A DNA stretch of 64,000 bases from Ipomoea triloba (GCF_003576645.1 NC_044920.1:7560723-7624722); one strand, 5' to 3'. Shown: positions 1-12,251, counted from the stretch's first letter. Notes: generated by a model from the sequence alone, not told the origin. A program made the numbers and translations.

Positions 1-490
1 AATGCATTGTGAATCGCGGTCCCAAAACGACGTCGTTTTGATTAATGAAAACAGATGGATGAATTCGCGCCACTTACTTTCATTTCATATATACTGCAGT
101 TACATTTCAACACAACTGTAGTTACATTTCAACACAACTACAGTTACATTTTTGATATAACTACAGTTTCATTCGATAATATAAAAACACAAATGTGAAA
201 TTGTTATTCAGTATCTGTTCATATACACTGCAGTTACATTTCAACACAACTACAGTTACATTTCGATATAACTACAGTTTCATTCGATAATATCAAAACA
301 AATGTAAGGCAACAGTATCTTTTGAGATGAACTGTAGTGTCAATTACGGACTCCGTCTCCCACTTACTGAAACGACGTCGTTTTGGGACCGCGGTCCACA
401 ATATAAGAACTGTTAGGAAACACCAAAACGACGTCGTTTCTTCCCTTGGTCCACAAAGCATTGTGGACCACGGTCCATGATATAATTTGC
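1..490. mobile_element. Mutator-type MITE, left end outside the window
   Basis: The right end reads ggtccatgatataatttgc, the inverted form of the terminus GGCAAATTAT..GTGGACC shared with the elements at 14,491 and 30,399. Inside, the palindrome aaaacgacgtcgtttt occurs near 25-40, 371-386 and 425-438, with the outer blocks inverted relative to each other. Between them lie tandem units of about 35 bp built on cagttacatttc and acaactacag. The left terminus is not seen, so length and target-site duplication are unknown. No coding function is visible; the short minus-strand frames here come from the repeats. Confidence 0.6.
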
Positions 491-1384
491 GACTTAAATA
501 CGTACATATAGTCATAAACTACATTACCCCATAAAAAATTTAACAATTAAATTAATTTAATTCTAAATGTAATTTCCTTAATTATAATTAAAGCAATATG
601 AAATATAATTAAGGAAGTGAAACTATAAAACTAATTAAATTGTGTATTCATAAATATTTAGAAATTTACTTAAATACATAAATATACTTATGCATTATAT
701 TAGTCATACAAAATTAAATTACTAATGTATTAAATTTATAAATTATAGTTTTCTTAATTATAAATCTAGCAATATAAATCAAATTAGGGAAATTATATTA
801 TAAAATTTGCCTAAATATATGTTAATAGCTATTATATGCACGTACAATGTATTATACAATCATATAAAAAAAATACATTCAATGAGGGTCTAAATCTACT
901 CATACAAAATTTAAAATTTACATCTTTTGATTTCTAAATATAATTTTCTTAATTATTATTTGTATTGTCGGAATTATAATATATATTAAATATAATTAAG
1001 AATAAATCAATTTAATTATGTTAATTTCATTTATAAATTTATTTAAATATGTACATGAGTAGAGACTATATTAACCATATAAAATTTTAATTTTAATTTT
1101 GTGTACTATGAAAAGGCATACCTGACCAAATATACGAGAAGTCCAATTATATTATTATATTGTACATTTTATTATCTTTTAATTTTTTTTCTCCAACTTT
1201 TATTTAAACTAATGATAATCTTGCATTACACGAGTAAAACACTGGTTTGAATTATAAGTGACAATGATATTAAGATGTGGGGATGATTAATTAGGTTTCA
1301 ACAAGGTAGCTAGGTAGATAGAAATGGAAAAAACAATCTTGACGTGGCAAAGCAAATCTTGGACCATAGGTATTTTGGTTCAAC
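491..1384. other. AT-rich intergenic DNA
   Basis: No gene, RNA gene or clear repeat boundary was recognised. The stretch is very AT-rich, with repeated taattaaatt-type words typical of plant intergenic DNA. Confidence 0.6.
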
Positions 1385-2095
1385 AAAGATAAATATAGGA
1401 ATAAGGGTCATATGAAAATATAATTAGATAATTAAACAAAATAAAAGTGTAATTCAACCATCAAACAAACAAAAAGCATGCAATTGCATTGAATAGTTGA
1501 TTTTTCAGTTAATAGCCAGTCATCTAGCTTAGGTGGTATCTCTTTTACAAATTATATTATTAAATTACATTAAATTAAAAACAAAAATTAAAATCACAAA
1601 AGCTCAATTGAAAAGCTTTAAAACCTCTAATGGCTGCTTCATCTCTTTGAGTTCTGTTGTCATTAGTTCATATTCAATAGCCAAAACAATATAATGGCTT
1701 TAATTATATTTGTGTCTAGGGACGAAGCTTCCTCCACCGATGGAGTGCTTCGTCTACTGGAGACAAAGCAAAAACATGTTTGCTTCATTTTCAGTAGACG
1801 ACTTAAAAGCATATTTGATTCATCTCTGGTAGACAAAGTAGAAAATCTGGAGACGAATTGAAAATGAAGATCAGAAAGGTCAAGCTATATCCGTTTTAAA
1901 ATAATTTTTTATTTAATTTAAAAATAAAATTTGTAAAAAAAATGGCACCTAACCAAATAATCGACTATCAAGTTGAAAAATGGACTAATTAATGCAATTA
2001 CACAATTTTTGTTTGTTTGTTTACTAAATTACACTTTTTAAAATTCAATGGTTGAATTGCGTTTTTGTGTGTTGTCTTTATTCCTATAAATCTTT
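1385..2095. mobile_element. Imperfect long inverted-repeat element (MITE-like)
   Basis: The block at about 1,385-1,520 (ataggaataagggtc, then gtgtaattcaaccat and caaacaaacaaaaa) recurs in inverted order at about 1,955-2,095. The arms are imperfect, about 130 bp each. The centre holds a gacgaagc-rich segment at 1,720-1,870 containing words such as gtagacgaa in both orientations. No target-site duplication was found, so the superfamily is unknown. Confidence 0.4.
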
Positions 2096-2187
2096 TTTTT
2101 TTTGACAAATATAATTAGCTACTATTAAATGAGTCTATACAATATACTTTCCAATTTATACAAAACTTATATATACATATATAGAAT

Positions 2188-3181
2188 ATGGATCAAATGC
2201 GAAGGATGACTTTAGGTAAAAAATAAAAATAAAAATAAAAATAAAAGTTAAATCTTAGCCATAGATCTAGTTAAAATCAATAGTCCATAATGAAGAAGAA
2301 TTAAAAAAACACGAGTTGACATTTTTGTGATTTTGTGTATGTAAGTTTAGATGTTCTAATCTTTGTTTTCGAGTGCACATTTTTTCTTTTTGAATTGCAT
2401 ATTTTCCTTCTTTGAGTGCACATTTTTCCTTTTTTCGAGTGCATATGTTCTGTCTCAATACTTCATTTTTCCTTTGAGTATAGTGCAAATCTCTGTAACT
2501 TTGAGTGTAGAATTTTGACCTTCAAGTACATGTTTTTTTGTCTTCCAGAGCACAATTATGGGCAAGTATTTATTATATGTTTTGCCTTCTTTTCAATAAT
2601 CTATAATAATTAAATTTTAAATGAAATTTGTGAGATTTACAAACGATTTGTATGGGCAATTGCTTCAATAACACTTAAGTTAAATAACTTCCATTTTTGC
2701 TACCATAAATTGTTTTGATTGAACATATTTATGCCTTCGAGTGCATAATTTTAGCCTTCAAGTGCATATTTTTATGTCTTCAAATGCATGCTTTTTTGTC
2801 TTCAAGTGCACAATTATGTGCAAGTGTTTATTATATGTTTTGTCTACTTTTCAATAATCTATAACTAAATTTCTAATAGAATTTATGAGACTTACAAATG
2901 AACTGTATGAGCAATTGCTTCAATAACACTTTAGTTGAATAATTTTTCTTTTTGGTACCATAAATTGTTTCGATTAGACATATTTATACCTTCGAGTGCA
3001 GAATGTTGACTTTCAAGTGCACATTTTTGTGCCTTCAAGTGCATGTTTTTGTGCTTTCAAGCGCACAATTTTTGTTAATTCGAAGTGTAATTTTTTTTAA
3101 AGAGCAATAGATCTTAATGAATTTAATGGTTGAGATTTGTGCGCATTTTTAATCTGAAGAGTCCTTTGCACGTGATCCTTG
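2188..3181. mobile_element. TIR element with internal direct repeats
   Basis: The left end (ggatcaaatgcgaaggatgac) and inverted right end (ggatcacgtgcaaaggact) are imperfect terminal repeats. Subterminal sequence also matches: aaatcttagccatagatc versus the inverted aaatctcaaccattaaat. The interior contains a unit of about 257 bp, seen twice in full (the gcaattgcttcaataacac block at about 2,655 and 2,912) and once in part. Each unit begins with several short words of the form ttcaagtgcacatttt. There is no coding content; open frames here follow the short repeats. Confidence 0.45.
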
Positions 3182-3182
3182 A

Positions 3183-3189
<7 letters not shown>

Positions 3190-3217
<28 letters not shown>
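3190..3217. repeat. (TA)n microsatellite
   Basis: Uninterrupted TA dinucleotides directly between two repeat elements. Confidence 0.9.
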
Positions 3218-3220
<3 letters not shown>

Positions 3221-3480
3221 GGATCAAATGAGGACCTATAGTTAGATGGGGACCCTGTGGACGACTTATTTGATCATTTGATTTAAATAATTCAATGGTT
3301 GTGATTAGTTTTATGCAATAGATTTAGTTTTTTTGTGCTCAGTTTGTTGTGCATTAGTACTCAATTTGTTGTGCATCGTTCTCAGTTTACTGTCATTCGG
3401 TTTCAATTTGTTGTGCATTCATAGTGTGATTATTGTGCATTCATAATGTGATTGTTGTGTATCCCACCGACTTTATTGTC
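3218..3480. repeat. Repeat-rich segment with ttgttgtgcat motifs
   Basis: It starts with aaggatcaaatgagg, which resembles the left end of the element at 2,188, and then carries several copies of a motif like cagtttgttgtgcat. It may be a related non-autonomous element, but a right terminus was not identified. Confidence 0.35.
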
Positions 3481-4370
3481 CAGTTGCGTTAATAACCGTT
3501 GATCACTCCAAATTTGTTTTGTAATCGCTGGACTTCTTCTTTTGGGTTACCCTTCAACTTTTCTCAAGTAATAAAACTTCTAGCACTAGACCAATCTTGA
3601 GAACCAAACAATTTTTTTTTAAAAAAAATGTCAAATGACTCCAAATGGAACTCTACTAAGATTGTACTTGTTTAAACTTTCAATTACTACTTATTCTGCA
3701 ATATAATTCATTGGCCTTTGGGATGGATAATTAAGTTCGGATTGTCCAACTTATGTTATCTGCAAATGCTTTTACAAAAATGTTTCTCACCAAATTAAGT
3801 TTTAATGACATCTGTTCTTTTGTTGCAAATCATGAATTTTCTAGTAGTGTCGTCTTGTGACTTTAATTTGCAAAGGACTATAAGAAAATAAATCAATCAA
3901 AATCGAACTTGTAATTTTGTAATTATCAAGTTAAGAGTCTGACTAACTTGACAAGAGTTACCTTAGTTTAATAACATACTTCATACTTATTAAAAAGTTA
4001 CAACACACATACAAACATTCTAATTTGTATCCACATTTCCTTTCAATGTTAGACAAAAGTTTTGGAAAAGTCTTTCCAACTTTTTTTTTTTACCCATATT
4101 ATTGATCCATTAACCATCTTAATTGACAATATATATATATATAATTCACATATTCACGTAAGAAAATTTGAATTTGTATTTTCTCAATGCAACCCAGTCT
4201 CAAGTGCCCTACACTGCACTATACCAAATTAAATAATGTATTTCACTTCAACTAAAAGTCTAAACTAATAAATAGAATGTGTTGTAAGTTGGCCTTCCAT
4301 TAGCCCAGTCTACCAGGATTGTTGTATGGTAACGCGTCGATTGTACATATGAACAAGATTGCAAAAGTCT
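3481..4370. other. Intergenic DNA, no recognised feature
   Basis: AT-rich sequence with no open frame of note and no repeat structure that could be delimited. Confidence 0.5.
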
Positions 4371-4377
4371 AGCATCT

Positions 4378-4470
4378 GTGGTTCAGTTAGTTACCATGAT
4401 TTACCTCCTCTCAAATACTTTGTCAGGCCGGGACGTGGGGACCCTTGGGGTTGGGAATTTAACCTTGGGA
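4378..4470 (+). mobile_element. Possible degraded SINE head
   Basis: The segment gtggttcagttagttacc resembles the tRNA-derived A-box region of plant SINEs, and ggggttgggaatttaacc lies where a B box would be expected. The B-box match is poor and no tail or duplication was found, so this call is tentative. Confidence 0.25.
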
Positions 4471-4565
4471 GAAGATTGCAAAATAGAATTGAAGAGTAGA
4501 AGAAAAAGTAGAACACAAGATATAGAACTAAAGAATTCAACATCATTATCCTTTTATTAAGCCTT

Positions 4566-4567
<2 letters not shown>

Positions 4568-4620
<53 letters not shown>
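4568..4620. repeat. (TA)n microsatellite
   Basis: More than twenty consecutive TA dinucleotides. Confidence 0.95.
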
Positions 4621-4623
<3 letters not shown>

Positions 4624-4736
4624 ATACAACTCTTCATAATCTTCAACATAAATAATGGAATAAATATAATATAAGGCAATGTTGAGGCTGCGACGGTGGC
4701 GGCGACACGACGACACAATGCACATTTATATTTATA

Positions 4737-6568
4737 CTAGTTTTATACGCGCATTGCGCGAATGGGTTAATGCCCAATGTTTATATTTAAATAAATATTT
4801 GAAAGTATATTATATAAGAGAAGTTTATACATGGATAATTGAATGTCGAATTTTTTTATTTAAATATCTAACTCAAAGTATATGAATCCAAGATAATATA
4901 GAAAATTCATTAAAATTATTACTAAAATAAATGTTTGCAAGTTGCAACCTTGTAAAATCGATAGTCTAAATATTTGGTCTAAAAATGATAGTCTAGAATT
5001 TTTCCTTTTTGTTGGTAGCATAGATGACAACATCATGCAGATTATGATCTTTATTCCTTTTCCGCTCCTATATGGACTTTCCTTTGTTGAATGAGTTATT
5101 TTTATTGAGTAATATTGTCATTGTCTTTATTCCTTTTCCTTGTTGTTGGTAGCATAGAGACAACAGTTCAGATATAACAGAGTCAGTAGTAGTGAAGTAG
5201 CTGGTTCATTAGGTAACAGATATAACAGACTATGAAAGTAGCTATGAACAGATATAAGTAGCTATGGAACATATATAACAGAGTCAGTAGTGAGAAGTAG
5301 CTATGAGAGTCAGTAGTGAAAAAATAGCTATGAATAGATATTGTAACAGAGTTTTCATTTTTTTTTTATCTTTATTCCTTTTCCTTTTTGTAGGTAGCAA
5401 TGAGCTGGCCCAAGGGGAATCATCAAGGGGAATCATCACTTGTGAAAATCGAACCCGGGTTCTCCCGAAATTCTTTCTCACAAAGAGAGCTCACCTACCA
5501 CTTGAGCTACCCCATTAAGTTGTTGAATGAGTTACTGTGGATAAAGAAATCCCTAGTTTAAGAAAAAAGATTAAATAAATTAATAAAAATTTGAAATTTT
5601 AAAATATTATGTATTCCAAAGATATTAAAATGTAGTTTCTCGCTTCAATTTGCTGGGTAATGGGTTATTTGAGTACTTTCATTGTCAACAAATCCCCCAA
5701 GTAGTTAATATGATTGGTTTCAAACTATTCTTTTTTATTTTTTTCATGGTATTAAAGAAATACATATGTATCATTTTTTGGTGTAACTACTAATTTATTT
5801 AATTCAATAAGAGTAAAATAGAGTGATTACGCTTCAATTTGTTGGGTTATTATTTGAGTACTCTCTTTGTCAACCAATCCCCAAGTAGTTAATATAATTA
5901 GCTTCAAATTATAAAAAAAAAATTCATAGTATTAATAAAATACTTGGTAAATAAATAAATAACATTATTTTGTACTATAACTTTGATATTTAATTACAAG
6001 ATATTGTAAAAATAAGTTAATGGACAATGTAATGAATATCAATTGATAAATTTGAATGTAAAGAATCTTTGAATGAGAGAAAATAAAGACAATATAACTA
6101 ATAAAATTATTTCTCTCATTTAATTTAATTTTTTGATAATGAATAATTTTTTCAAATAAAGGTATTGTAGACACATAATTCTAAATTAAAGAAATTCATA
6201 TGTATCATTTTTTGTTGTAGCTACTAATTTATTTAATTTAATAGGAGTAAAATAAAGTGAGAAACTTAATTATGTCAAATTTAATTGAGATGAGGTTCGA
6301 ACCTAAGACCTTTCTTATAAAAATTAATGGGTAAGTTAAAAGTTAACGGAGCATTAACGGAAAAGAGAATATTTAACGGAAAACTTAACGGATAATCATA
6401 AATGTAAGGTTAAATTAGGTAATCTTTATTAATAATATTAATCTGAATTATCTTAACCATCTATTTGATTAAATAATTCATCTGAACCATCCATTTGATT
6501 AAATAATTTGACCGCCATTTTTTCTACACATTTTAGGCCTAACTCTCTTTGGCTCTTATTAGTATAGT

Positions 6569-6571
<3 letters not shown>
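4737..6571 (-). mobile_element. Non-autonomous Helitron
   Basis: Read on the minus strand, the element begins at 6,571 with TCTACTATACTAATAAGAG, the TC start of Helitrons. It ends at 4,737 with a GC-rich hairpin (CGCGCAATGCGCG) about nine bases before the terminal CTAG. The flanking bases are A at the 5' side and T at the 3' side, the A-T target typical of Helitron insertion. Length is 1,835 bp. No Rep or helicase coding sequence is visible, so it is non-autonomous. It carries the SINE at 5,395-5,517 and repeated segments containing ctttattccttttcc. Confidence 0.75.
5395..5517 (-). mobile_element. tRNA-derived SINE inside the Helitron
   Basis: On the minus strand the head reads GGGGTAGCTCAAGTGG, a good polymerase III A box, followed about 50 bases later by GGGTTCGATTTTC, a good B box. 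The spacing fits a tRNA-derived promoter. The 3' side contains a duplicated gatgattccccttg. The tRNA folding arms are not preserved, so this is a SINE and not a tRNA gene. The surrounding ttgttgaatgagtta occurs on both sides of the region (about 5,085 and 5,520), which may mark local duplication. Confidence 0.6.

Positions 6572-6627
<56 letters not shown>
6572..6627. repeat. (TA)n microsatellite at the Helitron 5' flank
   Basis: A long TA run starts directly at the Helitron 5' end. Confidence 0.9.
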
Positions 6628-6630
<3 letters not shown>

Positions 6631-8552
6631 TTCAACATCTAGTAATCAATTTAAAATTTTTTAAATTTAATATTATTTTTCCTTGAAGGGAAAAAAAAAA
6701 AGAATCTTTAATTAATTATCTGTATAAAGTTGCAAATTAAAGGATCCACTATGAATGAGGTAATCGTAAGGGGCTAGAAGATGAGTGTGTGCTTGGTTCC
6801 CCCAAAATCCCAAGGCCTAGACAAACTAAACATGAACTATGTATTATAATAAATTAATAATAACATTGCATCTTTACATGTGAAGTGGGAATCTACTTTT
6901 TCCATCCCTTTAGTTCCAGCAAATGGGCTGCAAACAAACAAACAAAACTTTTTTAGGGTTTTATTTAACTTTTACTTCCTCGGTCTCATTTTATCTATCA
7001 TACTTATTATTTATTGGTCAAATGAACTCTTTTTTCTTTGTTTATTTTCTATAATATTTTTTACTTATTTTTAAATTTAATTTTTTTGTGTTTAATAATA
7101 TTTTTAGTGTAGTTTCTAAATATATAAATTTTGTATACTAATACTAAACTTAATATTATGAAAAATTAAATTAAAAATAACTTCAGTCAAACTTCGTTAA
7201 CCGAACCAGACACATAAAATAGGACAGATTAGAGAGAGTAAAATACTAGAACTTGATCAACAATGGATCTCCTTCTACTAATTAATTAAGCCACTTCATT
7301 AGTTGTATCCACTTACATTTCTCTCTCTTTAGTCTTTAATTAAAGCATCAATTAGGTTATTCTTATCCCGACATTATACTCACTTTTAAAAAGCAAATTA
7401 TACTTTCACATCATTAAATTTATAATTCAGTTTAATATTTTCTCTATATTCTTGTAATACTCTCTACTCGCAAAAGTGGTTCAACTCTCATATCACATTA
7501 CAATATAATAACAAAATAATGCTAAAATAATAAATAACTTTAAAAAAGGAAAATCAAAAAAGCTACTGAATGATAGGTTTTTGTTAGGCTTAGCAAGCTT
7601 TCAGCTGAATGCTTCTAAGCCACATAAGCATGAATTGAATTTTAAAAAAAATAAATAAATAAAATTGCAAAGAAAATGCCAAGTCACCTTACCAGGCATA
7701 TGCCTTGCAGGGATAATGCCAATCTTATGATTTACCACAATAATATTATATTTCACCAATATTCATGAGGTGAATTCAAGATTCTTTTCAAAAAAATTCT
7801 AGAAAAATGCAAAGTCTGTTCATAAGGAGTATTACTTAGTGGTAATTTTTCTGTACACTATAAATAAATAATATATTTTTAATATATACTAAATGTACAT
7901 TATTTATGTATTGATCGAATGTACATTATTTCATAATATGGTATATAAAATAATGTACCTTCAATATTTAAATAATGTATTTTTAAATAGTGTACATTTA
8001 TTACACAAAAATATGTACCTTTAATATATTAAAAATGTATTTTTTTTATTAATGGTGACACAGTTAGTGCTCATAGTTTTAGGATTGAATGTACATGCTC
8101 TTGAAAAAAGATATCTTTTCATCAAATATTTACGAAAAAATAACTTTTTCAAAAATGATATGTCTGTTCATATATAGTTAGAAGCATGTCTATTATAAAG
8201 TACAAATACATATATATTTGCAGAGCATGTTCACAACTTTTGATTGAAGATTGAGTCTCCTGGCTTTATTGTACCCCGATAGAAATAAACCCTTGTCAAA
8301 ATTATATTAGATTTTAAAGTAAAAAAAAGTTATATTATTTTATTTAAATCAGACATTTTAAAATATATTTTTAATAGAATGTTTAAAAATCAATCAAAAT
8401 TGAAGTTGTATTAAATTTATAAAGCTTATCTAAAAAATAAATTTGAAAAAATAAAGTAAACAAATTTTCTAAACAGAAAACGAAAATGAAAATTGAAAAA
8501 TTAAAAAACAAAAAACTGAAGTAAATGTACCCTAAGGTTTTTGTGTTTGAGA
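6628..8552. other. AT-rich intergenic DNA with aatgtacatt repeats
   Basis: No gene was recognised. Between about 7,850 and 8,060 the word aatgtacattattt and variants recur many times. The same word fills the interior of the MITE at 30,399, so a degraded relative may lie here, but no terminal repeats were found. Confidence 0.45.
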
Positions 8553-8558
8553 TTTATT
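8553..8558 (-). terminator. Candidate polyadenylation signal of the uL18-family gene
   Basis: AATAAA on the minus strand about 260 bases beyond the stop codon of the uL18-family gene. This is a position-based inference; other A-rich signals are present nearby. Confidence 0.3.
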
Positions 8559-8817
8559 TTGGAGTTTTGAGTAGATTTTAATCTTCTTTAAAAGTCTATA
8601 CAAGTCATGATTGAATACACCCCTAAGTTATTTTGTCTAACCTTTTGTATCGGTATCATTGATCTCTGTAAGAAAAAATATTTTTTGAATAATTTGTGTA
8701 AAATGGCAGGAACATAAATGATACGTGCTAACGTTTCAAAGTTTGTTCTACCAATAAACAAAAATTCCATTTCCAGTTTCCAGCAATGCATTTGAATCAA
8801 ATAACCCAAACCCAAAG

Positions 8818-9174
8818 TTAAACCAATTTGATTCCTTCTCCCCTAATGGAATCAATCACAGCTTTGACCTTTCCATGATATGCCTGATCCCTTTTGAAGA
8901 ATATAGAAACAGCAGGAATGCCTTTGACCTGCAGTCGCTCCCCGAGCAGCTTGCCTATTTTTGCAGCTGCGGCAACATCCCTCGTGTTTTCATTCGTTTC
9001 TATCATCCCCAGCCTCAGGCTCTTCTCTTGTGTGCTGGCAGCTGCTGCAACCGTTGCAGTTGGTGTGTGGACTACTTGAGCATTCACATACTTGTTCGTA
9101 AACTGCATCCTCAAGACATAAGGTTTGAGGAACTTTGTAACTCTTTCTGGTCTAACTCGTGGAGGAATAACCAT
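8818..9174 (-). CDS. Ribosomal protein uL18 family (L18p/L5e), organellar-type
   Basis: A 118-residue protein beginning MVIPPRVRPERVTKFLKPYV. It matches, from memory, the small plant L18p/L5e family (about 114 residues in Arabidopsis), with the conserved stretches HTPTATVAAAAS, TRDVAAAAKIGKLLGERL and YHGKVKAVIDSIR. uL18 proteins bind 5S rRNA or sit in the central protuberance of the large subunit. This short plant group is thought to be organellar, probably mitochondrial, though no obvious targeting presequence is visible. The coding region is a single exon of full length. Just upstream of the ATG (9,174) lies a good 3' splice site, a pyrimidine-rich tract ending ACAG|AAATG, which implies a 5'-UTR intron. 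Neighbours are repeats, so there is no gene-cluster context. Confidence 0.85.
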   Translation of the reverse strand: MVIPPRVRPERVTKFLKPYVLRMQFTNKYVNAQVVHTPTATVAAAASTQEKSLRLGMIETNENTRDVAAAAKIGKLLGERLQVKGIPAVSIFFKRDQAYHGKVKAVIDSIRGEGIKLV

Positions 9175-9249
9175 TTCTGTTTCATTGTGAAGAGGGACAA
9201 AAAGTGTTAGAGTGATAATATACCCGATCAGCTTTACACAATATAATCA

Positions 9250-9405
9250 TCTGTTTGGATCAAGCATGTGTTGGACTTGGCCCTTCACCGGCCTCCACTC
9301 TTGCTGGGACCCGAACTCGCGACCTGGCTTGATACTACTTGTTAGGATCAAGCGCTTACTACCACACCAAAAGTTATAGCTAGTAGCAAAGACACAACTT
9401 TATTT
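9250..9405 (-). mobile_element. SINE-like element with B box, plus partial copies downstream
   Basis: On the minus strand, TGGTGTGGTAGTAAGCGC resembles an A box and GCGAGTTCGGGTCCC a B box, followed by a GC-rich body (GGAGGCCGGTGAAGGGCC). Related body fragments recur at about 9,437-9,475 and 9,495-9,525 (ctggacttggcccttacag). This is consistent with a tRNA-derived SINE and its fragments. Confidence 0.45.
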
Positions 9406-9537
9406 CCCTATAGACCGCCATCACATTTTCGAAAGGCATGGTGCTGGACTTGACTCTTCACCAGCCTCTGCCCAACAATCTCTCTAACCACATGGTTCTG
9501 GACTTGGCCCTTACAGGCCTCCGCCCAACATCATTAC

Positions 9538-9990
9538 ACAAAAAAACCAATTAATTCAACATGTGCATAACTATAACGGAGAACACTTATTCTGGGATGA
9601 CAGTCATGTCAAGCCTTCAAGGTTTTAGCTCAGTCTATATAATTTTAATTTTGTTTTCAATTTTTGGCTCAATCTAGCATTAAGTATTAGAGTGAAAAAA
9701 AAAAAAAAAAAAAACCAATAAATTCAGCTTGTGCATAACTATAATGGGGCCACAATCATGTCAAGCCCTCAAGGTTTTAGCTCAGTCTATATAATTTTAA
9801 TTTTGTTTTCAATTTTTGGCTCAATCTAGCATTAAGTATTAGAGTGAAAAAAAAAAAAAAAAAAAACCAATAAATTCAGCTTGTGCATAACTATAATGGG
9901 GCCACAATCATGTCAAGCCCTCAAGGTTTTAGCTCAGTCTATATAATTTTATTCATGTTTTCAATTCGGGGCTCAGTATTAGAGTGAATT
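9538..9990. repeat. Tandem repeat, about 152-168 bp units, three copies
   Basis: Each unit begins with a long A run, then ccaattaattcaac or ccaataaattcagc, and includes tcaaggttttagctcagtc and tttttggctcaatctagc. Unit starts are at about 9,547, 9,715 and 9,867. The second and third copies are nearly identical and the first is more diverged. Confidence 0.85.
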
Positions 9991-12115
9991 TCATACATCT
10001 AATGCAATTTAAAGAAAGAATAATAACAACATCCAATTCTGATGCATAAAATGGTATGCATTGTCAGAGAGAATAGGAAAGTCATGTAAGATAACAATCA
10101 AGTCATGTAAACTACAACAAATACATTTAAAAAAAAAAAAAAGATGAAGATCCTTTAGCCTTTAGGAAGAATATAGCTTCACAAAGATCTATCCTTCCAA
10201 GAAGACAAAGTGAAGGATATGTACATCGTACATTTCAAGTTCTGAGAGTGGGGATTGAAATAAAGCTTCAGTATTATTATGTTGAGTAAAATTCAGATCT
10301 GTTCCTGGAACTCTAGAAATTTAAACTTAGTTTCATTTTGGTCCAAGTCTCAATTTAGTACAAAATGATGAATAGTTTTGGTTTCAATTTGGACATCAAA
10401 CTAATTCTTTGCTCAAATTGGATGTAATCATATAATTCTATCATGTCACTCCGACATGCACAAGGACAAGGACATTATAGGAATAACCACTGGAGAGAAA
10501 TAATGGCACAAAAAATCAGACATAAGAAAATGAAACTATTCTTCTGTAAATAAAAACCAAACTTAACAAGTAAGGATAAAATAGGAGAAATTGAACCTTG
10601 ACAAAAACATTGTGTTACAAAAATGAAATTTACTTGCTGTATACCCTTCTAAGTTCCAAGAAGAGGACTAAAGAGAAGGGTATCTTCTAGGGGATTTGTC
10701 TTTTTCTTCATTTACTCTGAGCTGGAATCTTCAATTTTCTCTCTTATATAAGTACACGGATATCTAATAAGTTGTCAGGGAGTTTGGCCAAAGGAAATAT
10801 CATGCTATTTGGTTACGGTCAAAGAAGCTATCTACAAGCTCTCTGCCTCTCTCAATTAGGTGCATCAATATTTAATAAGTCACCATGGAGTTTGCCCAAT
10901 CAAATTTCAACATATTGACTGTTGATTTATCAATTATAACTCTAAAAGTACTACTCAAAGTTTTAACAAGGTCATTTCTTTCCCTCACTCCTTGGTTAGG
11001 TAGAATCATATATCATAACATTCACAAAACAAGAACAATGAACAGGTCCAAAAATGTGCAGGAAAAAGATAAAGGTCACATATAAAACTAAGCATACGTA
11101 TGTATGTATGTACGTACATACATACATAATGAGTGTTTTACTAATCTAGGCAACTTTGACAGAACACAAAATGATTCTACGATTAAAGGTGGTACTTTAC
11201 ATATTACGATGTAGCTAAGCATTAAACTTTAAACTTGTATGCATAAATGAATATGCAATGGTTAATGCTCTTATAAAATCCTGTCCATAAACACTAATTT
11301 ACTAAAGTCTGCAATATACAGGATTGAATATAAACAGTTGATTCATATTTGTAGAATTCTCCATTCAGCTAGTGCCCAGCTAAACTTTTAAGTTAAATTA
11401 GCAAAAGTTATTAATACCATATCTTAAGTCATTTTCGGGTTCCTTCCAAGTATCATCTGACAGAAGTGATGCATTATTCCTACTATAACCATTTGACTTA
11501 GGATTTAGGTTTTATTGTACATACCATTTCAGCATCCTAGAATTTATGTCAATATTATCTTTTTATCATTAATCATAGATAGGTATACAAAAACTCAAAG
11601 CAGAGAAAGAGATAGTCTAAGTGCAAAAAATGAGATATTAGGTTCCTTATATCTAAGGATTGATTATAATTTCCTGTTAAAGTTGCAGTTGCATCATAGC
11701 AGGGATGACCGGATAACTAAAGTTCTTGTGGCAAGAGTTTGAAATGCACAATATAACTTTGCCGAAACCCCAGCCAAAAGAAACGAACTTAAACTTTATT
11801 CAATAACTATAATACAACCCTCAAGAACTGATACAAAGCTATTCCATTTTTTTTTTGTAAAAGAATAATGAATATCCAGTAGCTAAAAATGTTTTCAATG
11901 CACAAGAAAATTTGAATTAGAGCGAAACTGCAGTTAATATAAAATTTAAATTCTGTTCTCCATTCTGTTTTTCTAACTTTCTTCTAATACATGTAATATG
12001 CATTAATCCACACAGAATACAACAAGATTTTAGGGCATAATCTCCTACTATAGCATTTCGGTGTGGAATCAAATAATAGAATGAATCAATTGTTAAATAG
12101 AAGAAACATTCTTAC

Positions 12116-12230
12116 CTTGGCTTGCTCAATCGCTCGTCTATCGAGAGGCGTTGCTATTGCACACAGCTACCGTTCGCCAAGCTGAGCGTGAGCATTGAAA
12201 GTTTGAAGTACGACATTAGGTTTTAGGGGT
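12116..12230 (-). other. Probable 5'-UTR exon and start region of the uL18-family gene
   Basis: This GC-richer stretch ends at the strong donor site at 12,116. On the minus strand it begins with the telo-box-like word AACCCCTAAAACCTAA; such motifs are common near transcription starts of plant ribosomal-protein genes. A TATA-like sequence lies at about 12,252-12,259. The exact 5' end is not determinable. Confidence 0.45.
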
Positions 12231-12251
12231 TCTGGAAATTATGTAAAAATA

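Larger units (their letters stand above)
9177..12115 (-). other. Probable 5'-UTR intron of the uL18-family gene
   Basis: The donor at 12,115 reads CCAAG|GTAAGAATG, a near-perfect plant 5' splice site, and the acceptor at 9,177 reads AACAG|AA directly before the ATG. The intron would be 2.9 kb and contains a SINE-like element, a 152-bp tandem repeat and otherwise ordinary AT-rich DNA. The stretch from 9,990 to 12,115 holds no other recognised gene. A transcript is needed to confirm the splice. Confidence 0.5.

Noticed and set aside
5440..5517. Possible tRNA gene on the minus strand
   Set aside because: A and B boxes are present, but acceptor and anticodon stems do not pair and the sequence continues into a SINE-like body.
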